DNA of 25,971 nt from Pelargonium cotyledonis (lineage: Eukaryota > Streptophyta > Magnoliopsida > Geraniales > Geraniaceae), in assembly GCA_036897625.1 (NCBI GenBank), contig JAYMTA010000621.1:1-25971 (forward strand). The letters are read 5' to 3'. The notes under the pieces are model-generated. The model made no database searches and was not told the DNA's origin. It was given only the letters and a program-made list of their open reading frames with translations. Below, piece by piece: positions 1-11,043 of the stretch (its first letter is position 1; the number at the start of each line of letters is the position of its first letter). A program made the position numbers and the translations under genes.

Positions 1-79
1 TATAGTTGTTTGTCTGGTTTTATAAGTTGTTTGTGGGGGCCGGCCACTGCACCTCCACTCGGTCATCCTCCCCAAAACC

Positions 80-82
<3 letters not shown>

Positions 83-116
<34 letters not shown>
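83..116 (+). repeat. (TC)14(AC)3 microsatellite in the RPOT leader
   Basis: Fourteen TC dinucleotides at 83-110 run straight into three AC units. The tract lies about 125 bases upstream of the RPOT start codon. CT-rich tracts near plant transcription starts are common (Y patches), so it probably lies in the 5'UTR or core promoter. It is likely to vary in length between individuals. Confidence 0.85.
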
Positions 117-117
<1 letters not shown>

Positions 118-239
118 GTTCCTATAACATAAGCAAAAGATCCCATTTTTCTCTCAGTTTCTCCGGAAAAAATCAAAACCCAGATCGGAGAGGCTACTTC
201 CACAGTCTCTTCTCCATTCGATCCCGTGATCCCCGAAAC

Positions 240-3200
240 ATGTGGAGGACCTTGTCCAAACGCGTTTCTTCGAGGAAGATCAAATTTTCACCGTCTCCCA
301 AGTTCTTCGTCGAGTCCCAAACCACCCATTCCCACTCCTCTCCGGTTTCTCGTCTAATTGGCATTTTCTCGAGCAGTTGGTATGCGGAATCTAGCTCTGC
401 GAGTTCGAGCTACCCTTTTGGTTTCTCTGGGTCATCCAATGGCGCCAGAGCTTACGGGACTGCTGCGGAGGTTATTTCGTCGGAAGAGTACTCATCTGGG
501 CCTGACGATTTGAATGAATTGGTGGAGCGGATGAAGAGGCAATCTCAGCTCCAATCGGAAAAGAAGCAGAAGAAGATGATTGATGGTATTGAGATAGGGA
601 AGTACCATGAACTGAAGCAGAAGCAGGTCAAACTCGAGACGGAGGCCTGGGAGAATGCTGCTCGGGAGTACCAGGAACTTATGGACACCATGTGTAACAA
701 GAAGCTTGCTCCCAATTTGCCGTATGTGAAATCTTTGTTCTTGGGTTGGTTCCAGCCCTTGTGTGATGCTATAAAAACGGATCAGGAATATTGCAGGGAA
801 ACTAAGATGAAGCCCAATTATGCTCCTTATTTCGTATATTTAGAGGCTGGTAAGATGGCTGCGATCACAATGCACCAGTTAATGGCGTTGATGATGACCA
901 ACTCAGGAGGACCTGGCAGTTGCAGAGTGGTGCAAGCTGCTGTTCGTGTTGGAGAAGCAATTGAGCATGAGGTCAGTGTGAGCTTGGAGTTCTCCACCTT
1001 TTTCTTTGTTCATTGTTGTGAGCTTTAATGACCATTTGCTCTATTTCATATAATTTCAATGAATTCATCATAATTAATGTGTTCTTGTATTGCCAGCATT
1101 GTGTTCTTGTATTTAGAATTTGTTTGTGTTGGAGGAGGGAACTAATTTAGCATCTGTTAGACAATGTTCTTTTTCCCCTTTCCAATGGCTGAGTTCTATT
1201 TTCTCAAACTTCTCTCATTTATTGTTCTGGAAACATGCAACATAAAATGAAGATTTTTTGTTTGTTTGTTTGTTCATGGCCTTATACTTCATATTCATAT
1301 CCTGGATTCCTTGAATTTAACATCCACTTCGTGAATCAGGTCAGGATACTCAGATTTTTGGAGAACAATACAAAGAAGAAAACAAAAGATACGGAACCTG
1401 TGAGAATAACTGAAGATCAAAAGAAGTTAAGGAAAACAGTAAGAAAACTGATTAATAAGAATAAGGTTCACAAAGTAAGGTCACTTGTGAAGTTTCATCA
1501 TGATTCACAGCCTTGGGGTCAGGATGTTCACGCTAAGGTTTGTGATGTCTGTAGTATTAAATATAAAAGCCTTTTTTTTTTTGGGTATGCTCATTGCCTT
1601 CATTGTTGTATTTGTTTTGTTTTCTGTGCTTCTGCTTTATAGGTTGGCTCTCGTTTGATTCAATTGTTGACAGAAACAGCCTATATACAACCTCCAGTTG
1701 CTGAATTTGGGGAAGGTCCGCCTAACATCCTCCCTGCATTTGTACACACCCATGAAGCTGTGGTCATTAATGAAACAGTGTGAGAAAAAAATCTATTCTC
1801 TTTAATTTGATGGCCATCTCTGTCTCTGATAAACACCCCAGTCAACTTCAGTATGATTTATTTTACAGTCATGTTCAATAGGAATACCAACAAGAAATAT
1901 GGTGTTATTCGATGTGATCCACTAATTTTGAAAGGCCTTGAGAAAACTGTAAGACCATTATCTCCTTCGTGTCTTCATATTGCAAGATGTTTTAGTGGTT
2001 TTATGAGCAACTAGCTTTACCCATCCTTATAAATATTATGAATGATGCAATGCCATTTTTTTATGCTTTCATATCCATCCCCGAGGAACAAGGATGTTAA
2101 TATTATCTGTTGGTCAAAACAGGCCAGGCACATGGTCATTCCTTATTTGCCGATGTTGGTGCCACCTCTAAAGTGGACACGGTATGTACTTAAATTTTTA
2201 TCGTTATAATTACTAATTATTCCCTTTCTTCTGGCATGTCTTTGTTATTTTGAGTTGAAATTAGCTTCTAAGTTGTTTATATTCCGTTTTTATAGGATGT
2301 AGCATTTACATGAGTGGCACATACTTCCCTTTCAGTTTGAATACATGTCTTATTATATCAAATGTGGCCCACTGCTTTTTAGCCTGCTAATTCAGAACTA
2401 CTAGCTAGATGTCATTGCTTATTGGTGCTGCACAAGGTTTCAAATCTCAGAACGTCTGTGGTATAATTTTCAGGTATAACAAAGGAGCATACTTCTTTTT
2501 ACCATCACATGTCATGCGGATGCATGGATCAAAGCCACAACTTGAAACAATGAAAGAGGCTCCAAGGCAGCAATTAGAATCTGTCTATGAGGTTTTTAAC
2601 CCTGGGATATTTGTCTTTTTCCTTATATTTAGCATTTGTATATTCTTTCATTTTCTGTTACCTCCTTTGATTATTTACTGTTTAATATTTCATGTTAATT
2701 TTTTTAATTGTTGGGTCTATCTTTAGTCACTTCTTTGAGTGCTTTGACTTAGAGGGTATTTCGTTTTAACTTCTGTAATTCAGGCCCTGGATACACTAGG
2801 ACGCACAAAATGGAGAGTGAACAAAAGGGTGCTTGATGTTGTCGAGAGACTATGGGCAAGTGGAGGTGGTGAAGCTGGCTTGGTTGACTGTAACGACGTA
2901 GGTTACTTTCCACACTTATGTTCGCTTTACCTCTGTTGTTGCTTCTTCATTATTACTTGAGTAATTGTCTGATTCATAACTTTGTTTGTTGTTTTTTATT
3001 AACCAAACACAGATTCCTCTATCAGAACAACCAGCTACAGAAGATGAGGAAGAAATAAAGAAATGGAAGAGGGAAATTAGAGCTGCAAAAAAGGAGAACA
3101 TGGAGAAGCATGGTCATCGATGCGATATAGAACTTAAACTTGCTGTAAGAAGCTTCCTTGTTTACTTAAGTTCACATATTGTGTGACATATTCTTGATGA

Positions 3201-6200
3201 TTGTATTGTGAAAGTTTCTAATTGGTGAGCAGGTGGCTCGAAAGTTAAAGGATGAGGAAGGCTTCTACTACCCACACAACCTTGATTTCCGAGGGCGTGC
3301 ATATCCCATGCATCCACATTTAAACCATCTTGGCTCTGATTTGTGCCGAGGCATACTGGAATTTGCAGAGGGACGACCATTGGGAAAGTCAGGCTTACAC
3401 TGGCTTAAAATTCACTTGGCTAATGTATATGCTGGTGGTGTGGATAAATTACCCTATGAGGGCCGAGAAGCATTCACTGATAATCATCATGAAGAAATTG
3501 TTGAATCTGCAAACAGTCCCTTAGGAGGAAAACGATGGTGGTTGAATGCAGAGCATCCTTTTCAGTGCTTGGCAACATGTATTACTCTCACAGAAGCTTG
3601 GCAAAGCTCTTCACCAGAGACTACAATCTCACATATCCATGTCCACCAGGTACTCCTCGGCATGTGAGAATTTATGATGGGAATTACTTATACTGAGTAA
3701 TTTACTTCTTTTAAGACTTAAACTATTTAGTTACTATTATATATAGCACAAGAATAGAAGTTGTTGTCTTCTAACTTGATCATATATATATTTTTTTGTA
3801 CCTTTTCTTTGAAAGGATGGTTCGTGTAATGGCTTACAACACTATGCTGCTCTTGGAAGGGACAAGGTAATATTATTTTCTATCACGACTTTATGATTGG
3901 GCTATGCATGGGTCACAACAAAATTTCCTTTCCTGTGATTTAGACATGTGATTTAAGCTGAATCTGAGTGTTACTATTTTTTACTTTCATGACATGCATA
4001 AGAACATGACAGATTTTAGGGGGTAATTAGACATGGATACCCTGCATTACACACTAATAGCACATGAGTATCCCATACTTAATTTTCTAACTTTAGAATA
4101 CACTAAATTTTCAACAAACCATTCTGTGATTTCTGTCAGTTAACTTAAACAAATAATGATTCTCTATAATCATCTGCACTGCACATGACTTCAAAAAAAT
4201 ATAGAACACCAATTATACCTTTTTTTAGTGCAACTTAAAGTTGCTGACACTGGGAACTTCAAAGGTTCTGGCTGAATGTTTGAAGTTTCCACAACAAAAT
4301 TCTTGAATTTCAAGAAAATATTTATGATTATGTTTCTGAATCTTGATTTTCCAACAATATTAAACCCTAACTATGAAAGCAAACCAAAACAAAGTTTAAG
4401 TTACCTATTCAAAACCGTAACCCTAACCTAATCACACGGTGCTGGTAGAAGTCAAGTTTTACATGGTATCAGAGCTGGTTCTGTTGGGCCTAGTTAGTGA
4501 CCCGTCTCCGTTGCCAGTAGTGTTGGGTTCCATCAATTACTGTTTGTGTAAGTCCTAATAATTCTATGAAATGCCCTTCATAGGTTCTTAGTATTACAAA
4601 AAAGAACTTTGTACTTTTCAGTTTTCAATGGCATCAGTTCTAGCTATTTCTTTCTTCTTCACTTGGAAATGGTGCGATTAGGTAATTGGTGCCTTGTTAG
4701 TAAATTAATAAATAATAAACACATTTAGTAGTAAATGTTTTTTGCTTTTTGAATGTTTATGAGATGTCTTATACATTTAGATTGAATGATCACATTGTTT
4801 ATTTATTTTTAAGTTGGGAGCAGCAGCTGTAAATCTTGTTGGTGGAGAGAAACCTGCTGATGTTTACTCAGGAATTGCTGCCAGGTATGTTACTCCCTTT
4901 AGCATGTTTCTTTCCAGCCGCAGTAGATGTACAGGGTTCACAAGATGACGAGTTCCGAGTGCGTCAAATGTATAGAAATAGTTCAATATATAAAAAATGT
5001 ACTCAGTGTTGAGCACTGTTTTTACAAAAGCTGACAGGGAAATCCAATATGTGTGTCCAATGAGAAGTACTAATTAAACTTTACATAATCATAATTGCGT
5101 ACTGACTTTTTTTTGTTAATATCATTATTCATTACTACTGAAAATGGTCAATCATCTAATTGAATTGCTGTTGACATGCAGAGTTCATGATATCATGCGG
5201 AGAGATGCAGAGGCCGACCCACAAACATGTTCGGATGCAGTGCATGCTAGGCTTTTAGTCAATGAGGTTTTCATCATTCTGGATGCTTGTGAAATTAATG
5301 GCTTTAAGCTCTGCATTAGATAATAGATTGAGTTAGTAAAAGTGTTATAATATGAATAGTTCTTCTACTTTTTATGCTTTAGCTGACCTGGTTAGGGTTT
5401 TCATGATCCAGGTGATTTTTTCCATCAAGGATGAATTATTTTGTCTTGATTTATTTTGAACTGTTTTATATAGCAATATAGCATTGCTAATTTTTATTTT
5501 ATTTTTGTAACTGGGAATGACAAGGTGGATCGAAAGTTAGTGAAGCAGACAGTGATGACTTCTGTATATGGTGTCACTTTCATTGGAGCCCGTGACCAGA
5601 TAATGAAGAGGTTAAAGGAACGGAACATTGATGATGCTATGCTGTTTCCTGCTTCTGTATATGCTGCAAAAGTAAGAAAATGAAACTGCAATTCTCTGCA
5701 AGCTAGTATGCATGTGTATGTGTTTTGAGTGAGAAATAGAGGGAGTTTCTGTTAATTATTTTATTGCATGAGCAGACGACCATGACTGCGTTGTTGCAAA
5801 TGTTTGAAGCTGCAAGGAGCATCATGGACTGGCTTGGTGAATGTGCTAAGGTGTGTCTTGTCTATTTTTCTTTATTTGGACTTCTAATGTAGAAATATAT
5901 ATGAATGCTTTTGTCTATTCCCATTCTTATTGTGTTCTTATTTAAAATCATTTGTGTATTTGATGACCTTTTAATCTGGATGTCAAGTGCTCTATAGTTG
6001 CAGTCTTTGCAGATAAATAGCCTCTAGGGCTATTCACCATGAACTCTTGTAAGAGCTTTGCACTCAAGGCTGCTCTCTACGCGTGTAAGATTGTATTTAT
6101 GGGTTGATTCATGTAAGAGTGAAAGCAAAACCCAACAAAGAAGGTTGGCCTTTCAATATGCAAAATCTTGTCACAATCTCACTGACAAGGCTGATAAAAC

Positions 6201-8627
6201 ATGAGAGGACTTTATTTCAATATCTCATTAATAGCTTGAGCTAGGGTGAAAAATAAAGTATTTAGGCTATCTGAATCAAGGTGATCTTTAAGAGATAAAT
6301 CATGTATAATTTACATGGACTTTGTAGAACTTTCTGCAGTTTTTAGTGTATGTGATTTACAAAAGATTTTATAACTATGATGATGGGGGAAAACAAGCTT
6401 CTACAGAATATGCTTTGCTAGTTAAGTCTTCTTGGGATATTCTATCAGAAGTTTATAATGAGATTGCATTGAAATTTAAGTTGTGAACATGTTCTGGTTC
6501 CTGTGGCCACACATATGTGTGGATGGGTTAATATTCTTGATGGAAGGTCATTGTGGTTACTTTGTGGATGGTGGAGTACCACACACTAAGGTAGCATTTT
6601 TCATGATTGTTATGGATTAGGATTTTTGGTCATGACTCGTGAGAATGTCTTTGCAATAGTTATCTCATTCTCATTACCTTCCTTGTTCCAAAAAAATGCT
6701 ACCTAATTTTTCATTCCTATGGAAGTATGGAGCAATAGCTCCAGTACTTGAAATTTTAGAAACTTATTTTTCAAATGTAACTTTGTACAAAAGTATTGCT
6801 TCTCACTCATCGGCATTAATGTTCTTTCACAACTAATGATGATGGCATTTGAACAACAGATTATAGCCGGAAAAAATGAGTTGGTGCAGTGGACCACTCC
6901 TCTTGGACTTCCTGTAGTACAGCCGTATCAGCATTCAGGGAAACATCTTGTAATATTCTATATTTTTCTTCTTAATTTCCAATATTTATTTTGCATATTG
7001 AAAGAAACCAGCATTGTTCTTAGGATGTATTGACAGTTTATTATACTGGATACAGGTGAAGACTTCCCTTCAGGTTTTGGCCCTTAAAGTAGACACTGAT
7101 AAGGTACTTTTTTGTCAACTTGATAATTTTTGGTTTAATTCCTGTATTAAAATTCTTCTCAACCCTGTTTTTGGCAGGATTCTATCTCTTGTTAACTAGA
7201 GGTTCTGCCAATTGAAACAATGCTTCACTTTTACTTCATTAATTTTTGTGCCTTATATGCCTGTGCACCAGCTAGGGCTGGGCACAATTGGGTCTGGACT
7301 AAAAAATAAACCCTTCTGACCCGGACCGAGTAGATTCGTGTCTAAATTCGGTTCAGACCGGTTTAATTTTATTTATTTTAAAGAAAATTCTTTCAAAAAT
7401 ATTCTATTTGTATTTTATTATTATTATTATCAATTTTAGTACAATGCACTTCATTATTGTTATCTCCATTCACTTCATTCAAAAAGTATTTTTCATTTTT
7501 CTTTAATTAAATCCAGTCTGGTCTTCGATCCACCCATTCACAATCTGTTTGTCCCGGTTCGGTACCAAGTCTATTCGGTCCAGTCTTCGGTCCATTTCTT
7601 AGGGAGGATTTGGTCCCGGGTCGGTCCGGTCCCGTCTTGGACCAATGCCCAGCCCTAGCACCAGCAGCTAGTGTCTCCTTTATTCGTCCACGTTTGAGCA
7701 TACTTTCTAGAGATATAGAGAAGGAATGTTCTTTGGTTATTATTCTCCTGGGAGATACAACTTGCCATAATCTAATTACTAGAGTAATTTAGGTTTGCAA
7801 CTGAATTGCTAATTTATGCTTCTAGGACCAGTTAAGAATTGCACTATTCTCTTCAATGTTAGATTTGAGCAAAACTAACTACTTAATTTTCACTCTTATT
7901 CTTTGTTGGTGATTATGGTAGGTGCTGGCCCCGCGGCAGAAAACAGCATTTCCCCCAAATTTTGTTCACTCTCTGGATAGTACCCACATGATGATGACAG
8001 CCCTTGCCTGCAAAAGGGCAGGCTTAGTCTTTGCAGGTTGGCGGTTGGCTAACTTTATTTCAAATCATGTTTATGTTTCACATACATCCATGAGTCGTTA
8101 CTGTATCATTCAAATGTCTTGTTACAGGAGTTCATGATTCATATTGGACACATGCATGTGATGTAGATGAAATGAACCGGATACTTCGAGAAAAGTTTGT
8201 TGAACTCTACGAGGCACCCATACTGGAGAAAGTAAAATATCTTCACTTTCATTCATCTTCTGTTTGTATGCGTATGGGTTGGAGCACTAGATACTTCTAC
8301 AGTAGCCTCTATCAATTTTCATGACTTTGCTACACACACCACGAATTCACTTAAGTGGCTATATGTAAATTCTAATGTGGTGGCAACATCTCATTGGTTT
8401 GGCTTAGGTTAAGCCAAAATTTATTTATTCTATGTGTGTAAATTGAGAGAGAGGTTATGTACATTTTGGCTAAGATACTGTTCATTATTCGCTGATAATT
8501 GTTTCTGTGTTTACAGTTGTTACAGAGCTTTGAAGAGTCTTTCCCTCACTTGCGATTTCCTCCCTTACCCGAGCGGGGGGACTTTGATCTTAGAGACGTG
8601 TTGCAGTCTACATATTTCTTCAACTAA
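240..8627 (+). CDS. RPOT1: Phage-type (T7-like) organellar RNA polymerase, RpoTm type, 19 exons
   Basis: Single-subunit DNA-directed RNA polymerase expected to transcribe mitochondrial genes. Exons read from GT-AG sites: 240-971, 1340-1537, 1643-1779, 1852 (or 1869)-1948, 2123-2181, 2474-2591, 2784-2897, 3013-3144, 3233-3649, 3816-3866, 4814-4884, 5182-5266, 5525-5671, 5776-5850, 6860-6949, 7056-7103, 7922-8036, 8128-8231, 8517-8627. The model gives about 966 aa (about 960 if the exon 4 extension is absent), which is normal for the family. The N-terminus ([13 protein letters not shown]) is basic and Ser/Arg-rich, like a mitochondrial presequence. Catalytic motifs are intact: [10 protein letters not shown] (Asp ~669, T7 Asp537), the O-helix-like [10 protein letters not shown] (Lys ~744 and Tyr ~752, T7 Lys631 and Tyr639) and HDSYWTH (Asp ~899, T7 Asp812). 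The C-terminus is the conserved TYFFN. The N-terminus and the [12 protein letters not shown] tail favour RpoTm over plastid RpoTp; dual targeting cannot be excluded. One junction (exon 3/4) is irregular; see findings. Confidence 0.93.
4464..4475 (+). mobile_element. Copia-type primer binding site relic in RPOT intron 10
   Basis: The 12 bases TGGTATCAGAGC match the usual plant LTR-retrotransposon primer binding site, complementary to the 3' end of initiator methionine tRNA. They directly follow ...TTTTACA, as expected if an LTR ended in CA there. No reverse transcriptase reading frame and no matching second LTR were seen in the 947-bp intron (3867-4813). This would therefore be a degraded or truncated Copia or TRIM remnant. 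Chance occurrence is possible but the match is characteristic. Confidence 0.5.
6590..6703. mobile_element. Small MITE-like element with 12-13 bp TIRs in RPOT intron 14
   Basis: A 114-bp segment begins GGTAGCATTTTT (6590-6601) and ends with its reverse complement AAAAAATGCTACC (6691-6703). It is flanked on both sides by TAA (6587-6589 and 6704-6706). A 3-bp TAA/TTA duplication fits PIF/Harbinger-type MITEs; TA alone would fit Tc1/mariner. It has no coding capacity. The TIRs are short, so the call is tentative. The rest of the 1,009-bp intron (5851-6859) shows nothing I can name. Confidence 0.45.
7273..7657. mobile_element. Non-autonomous hAT-type MITE in RPOT intron 16
   Basis: A 385-bp element starts TAGGGCTGGGCA and ends with the exact inverse TGCCCAGCCCTA. 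It is bounded by the exact 8-bp direct repeat GCACCAGC (7265-7272 and 7658-7665). TAGGG-type termini and an 8-bp duplication are hallmarks of the hAT superfamily. Subterminal regions are rich in CGGTCC/GGACCG-type motifs on both strands, and the middle is AT-rich. There is no transposase reading frame, so it would have been moved in trans. It lies within the intron between the exons ending 7103 and starting 7922 and does not touch splice sites. Confidence 0.9.
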
Positions 8628-9010
8628 TGTACGCGCAATGCCACTCCCGAAACTTCCTTTTCTGACTTGCGCTCTCTATTCCTGTCATTGAGCCTCAAGG
8701 TGTAGTCAGTATATTGTTTCATACATGGATGGATGCGATGAGATTGTCAACGGTATGTTCTAACATCACCTAGGAGAACTACAAACAAAACGAAACTCCA
8801 AGGTATGAGATCACTGAACCGGTGACCCTGTAAATATATATCAGCAGAGAGACAAGTTCCAGTATTAGCTCAAGATTTTGCATCGAGTTTGGCCTTGTTC
8901 TCGAGAGCCCCTCGTTTAGTTATATGAGAAAAATAAAATAGGTGTAGATTCAGCTATGGCCAAAACAATAACTTTATAATGTAAGTAACTATAAAATAAA
9001 GAGAGTTGAG
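8628..9010 (+). other. RPOT 3' untranslated region (inferred)
   Basis: This is the non-coding stretch after the RPOT stop codon. Canonical AATAAA hexamers occur at 8932-8937 and 8995-9000, giving a plausible 300-370 base 3'UTR. No reading frame here resembles a protein. The exact cleavage site cannot be seen. Confidence 0.5.
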
Positions 9011-10466
9011 TGGTTTTAAGTATTATTTGAATTTAGAGATGACAACAGAGAGAACTTGCTAGCTCTTAGTAGATTATTGACTGTTCTTTGAAGCTCCTGT
9101 ACCATTTTTCGGTTCTTCTGGAAATGAAAGATTTCTTGATGATTGCTGATTGGCAGTTGGTTATGTATAATAAATGGAAAACTGCAAGTCACTGCTTTCT
9201 GTTTACACTTAATTGCCCTTGTTTTTCTTTTGGTGAAGGACTCAATTTGGTTCTTCATATTTTTTTTTCTTAAGCCCAAAACAGTTCCTAAACTTTCGTG
9301 TTCTCGACTCAATTTGGTTTTTGAATTTTTAAATATTGATCCAAAATGATTCTTACGAGAGAGTAGTCTAATCCAAGTAGTTTTTGGTGTAAACTAAGCC
9401 GCTAATGAGGTGACGACAACTAGTTAGAAATCATGGATTCTCCAACGGGACGTTATGCTCTTACAAATTCACTTGGATAGTTATGAATGAAATTTAATGT
9501 ACCGTAATAACATTTTGTTAGTCATATTCTTTTTCTCTCTTATATATATATATGAGTAAAATGTATATTAATTGACTGATATAAGGTTACATCAATCACA
9601 ATTTAAGAAAGCCAATGAGGTGATGACACCTCATTTAAAATCATTTATACCCACCCAAGTGAATTGGTGGGAGCGGAGCGACCCGTCCGGATCCATGATT
9701 TTAAATAAGATGTCATTACCTCATTAGTTTGACTGATATAAGGTTATATTAGTCAACTGATGCATAATGATGGTCAGTGCATCTCTCAAAACTATGAGTT
9801 TATATTAATTGTTACTTAATATAGTATAACTACTCACAAATAAAATTCAGAATTAAAAATAATTAACACATGCAATAAATAAATTAAAACTAATAATTAA
9901 ATATACAGAGATTGTTAAAATTTATTTGTTCCAACGGGACACTCTGTGCCAACAAATTTATTAGGTTGTGTTTGAGTGTAACTAAATAAAGTGACATTAT
10001 TATTAGTTTGATTTTATTTAAGATTTTATTTAAATTTACATCAATGTACTAATACCTATTTTTCTCATAAAAATTAATTTTAACAATAAAAGACACATTG
10101 ATAGAGAGTACAATATATGCATATCTCAACTCATAAACATAGAATTTAGATATAAATGATAAATTGTCGAATTAGAACACTAATTTCATTATTAAACTAA
10201 CGGTGTCAATTTAATTGTACTCTGGTATATAAATGATCATTGTTCAATTTTTTATTATTAATTGTGTAAAATTTACTATATTTGTCAGGATTAATGTGAA
10301 CTACTCCGTATTTGTTTAACTTAAAACATTAAACCTAATTGAATTAGTCTGATCTTAGAAAATATTACATTTTGTAATTAAAATTACCAAACATATTGTG
10401 CTTTGAATTGGTCTGGACACATACATGATATTTTGTTGTTTTCTGGTTGTTCCTAGTAAACAATTT
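9011..10466. other. AT-rich intergenic DNA with repeat debris
   Basis: No gene is visible. At 9240-9360 there is a degenerate copy of the common plant repeat phrase containing CTCAATTTGGTT and CCTAAACTTTCGTG. Two related copies in inverted orientation lie at about 9394-9495 and 9614-9725, described separately. A TA microsatellite sits at about 9540-9552. A near-exact direct repeat of about 20 bases, centred on GACTGATATAAGGTTA, occurs at about 9572 and about 9730. Another motif, TCCAACGGGAC, recurs near 9438 and 9931. Confidence 0.6.
9614..9725. mobile_element. 112-bp foldback/MITE-like element with ~31-bp TIRs
   Basis: The left arm begins AATGAGGTGATGACA and reads on to AAAATCAT (9614-9644). 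The right arm is the near-perfect inverse, ATGATTTTAAATAAGATG through CATTACCTCATT (9695-9725), with about three mismatches. A diverged inverted relative lies at about 9394-9495, sharing AATGAGGTGA, AATCATGGAT and AATTCACTTGG in the same order. Two copies within 350 bp argue for a dispersed repeat family. The target duplication is unclear and no superfamily is assigned. Confidence 0.55.
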
Positions 10467-10481
10467 ACTGATATCACTTGA

Positions 10482-10639
10482 TTTCTAAAAAAGAATTTTT
10501 TTTTTTCCCCTTCTGATATCACCTGTGAGCACTCAATAGGGTAAGTGATTATATTTCACTTAATACCTCGAGATCTTAGGTTTGAGCCTCGGTGTTTATA
10601 CGCTTGCTTGCTAAGCAATTTTTTTTTTTTTTTTTTTAA
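10482..10639 (+). mobile_element. SINE-like retroposon with poly-T tail
   Basis: The segment contains an A-box-like stretch (GAGCACTCAATAGGGTAAG, about 10527) and a B-box-like stretch (GGTTTGAGCC, about 10580, one change from the pol III GGTTCGANNCC). It ends in 19 Ts (10619-10637), as some plant SINEs do. A 15-bp exact direct repeat, ACTGATATCACTTGA, flanks it (10467-10481 and 10639-10653). A third 10-bp partial copy lies inside at 10513-10522, preceded by an 11-T run. This suggests either a start at 10523 or two successive insertions at the same target. No coding capacity. Confidence 0.55.
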
Positions 10640-10766
10640 CTGATATCACTTGAAGTGCAGCTGGTTAAGAAATGCTTGCTCAGAGTCAGTGTAAGCTGAA
10701 AGTTGAAGCAAGAAATACATGAAAGCAAAAGCTGGTTTAATTATATTCAACAACTGAAGTGGATCC

Positions 10767-10784
10767 ATATATATATATATATAT
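10767..10784 (+). promoter_or_regulatory. AT repeat, possible TATA region of the U-box gene
   Basis: Nine AT dinucleotides lie about 260 bases upstream of the chosen U-box gene start. They could serve as a TATA element, with transcription starting around 10810 and a 5'UTR of about 230 bases. They could equally be a simple microsatellite; no independent start-site evidence is visible. Confidence 0.3.
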
Positions 10785-11043
10785 GTACGTATGTATCTCC
10801 CTCAAAATGACATTGTAATGAGAGTGAAAGCTTAGACAAAAAACCAACAACTACACATCAATTGGTCAATGAGCTTGTCCAATGCTCTTTCTGCTGAAAC
10901 AGTCCAACTCTTGTTCCTCTCAGATTCTTCTTTTGTCAAACTTTTGCCATTATAATACCAATTTCGTGTCGCTCTACACGCATCCAATGCTCACATTTCC
11001 GGCACAATTCTATGCAGAAACAGCAGCAAGAAGCTTCATCTGG

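Noticed and set aside
7507..7701. Minus-strand open frame rich in Arg/Pro/Gly
   Set aside because: It lies almost wholly inside the hAT MITE and reflects the repeated CGGTCC-type subterminal motifs, not a protein.
8128..8231. Tyr in HDSYWTH instead of the Phe of the T7 HDSF motif as a possible catalytic defect
   Set aside because: The catalytic Asp and flanking residues are intact and Tyr at this place is a conservative change that I believe occurs in other plant RpoT proteins.
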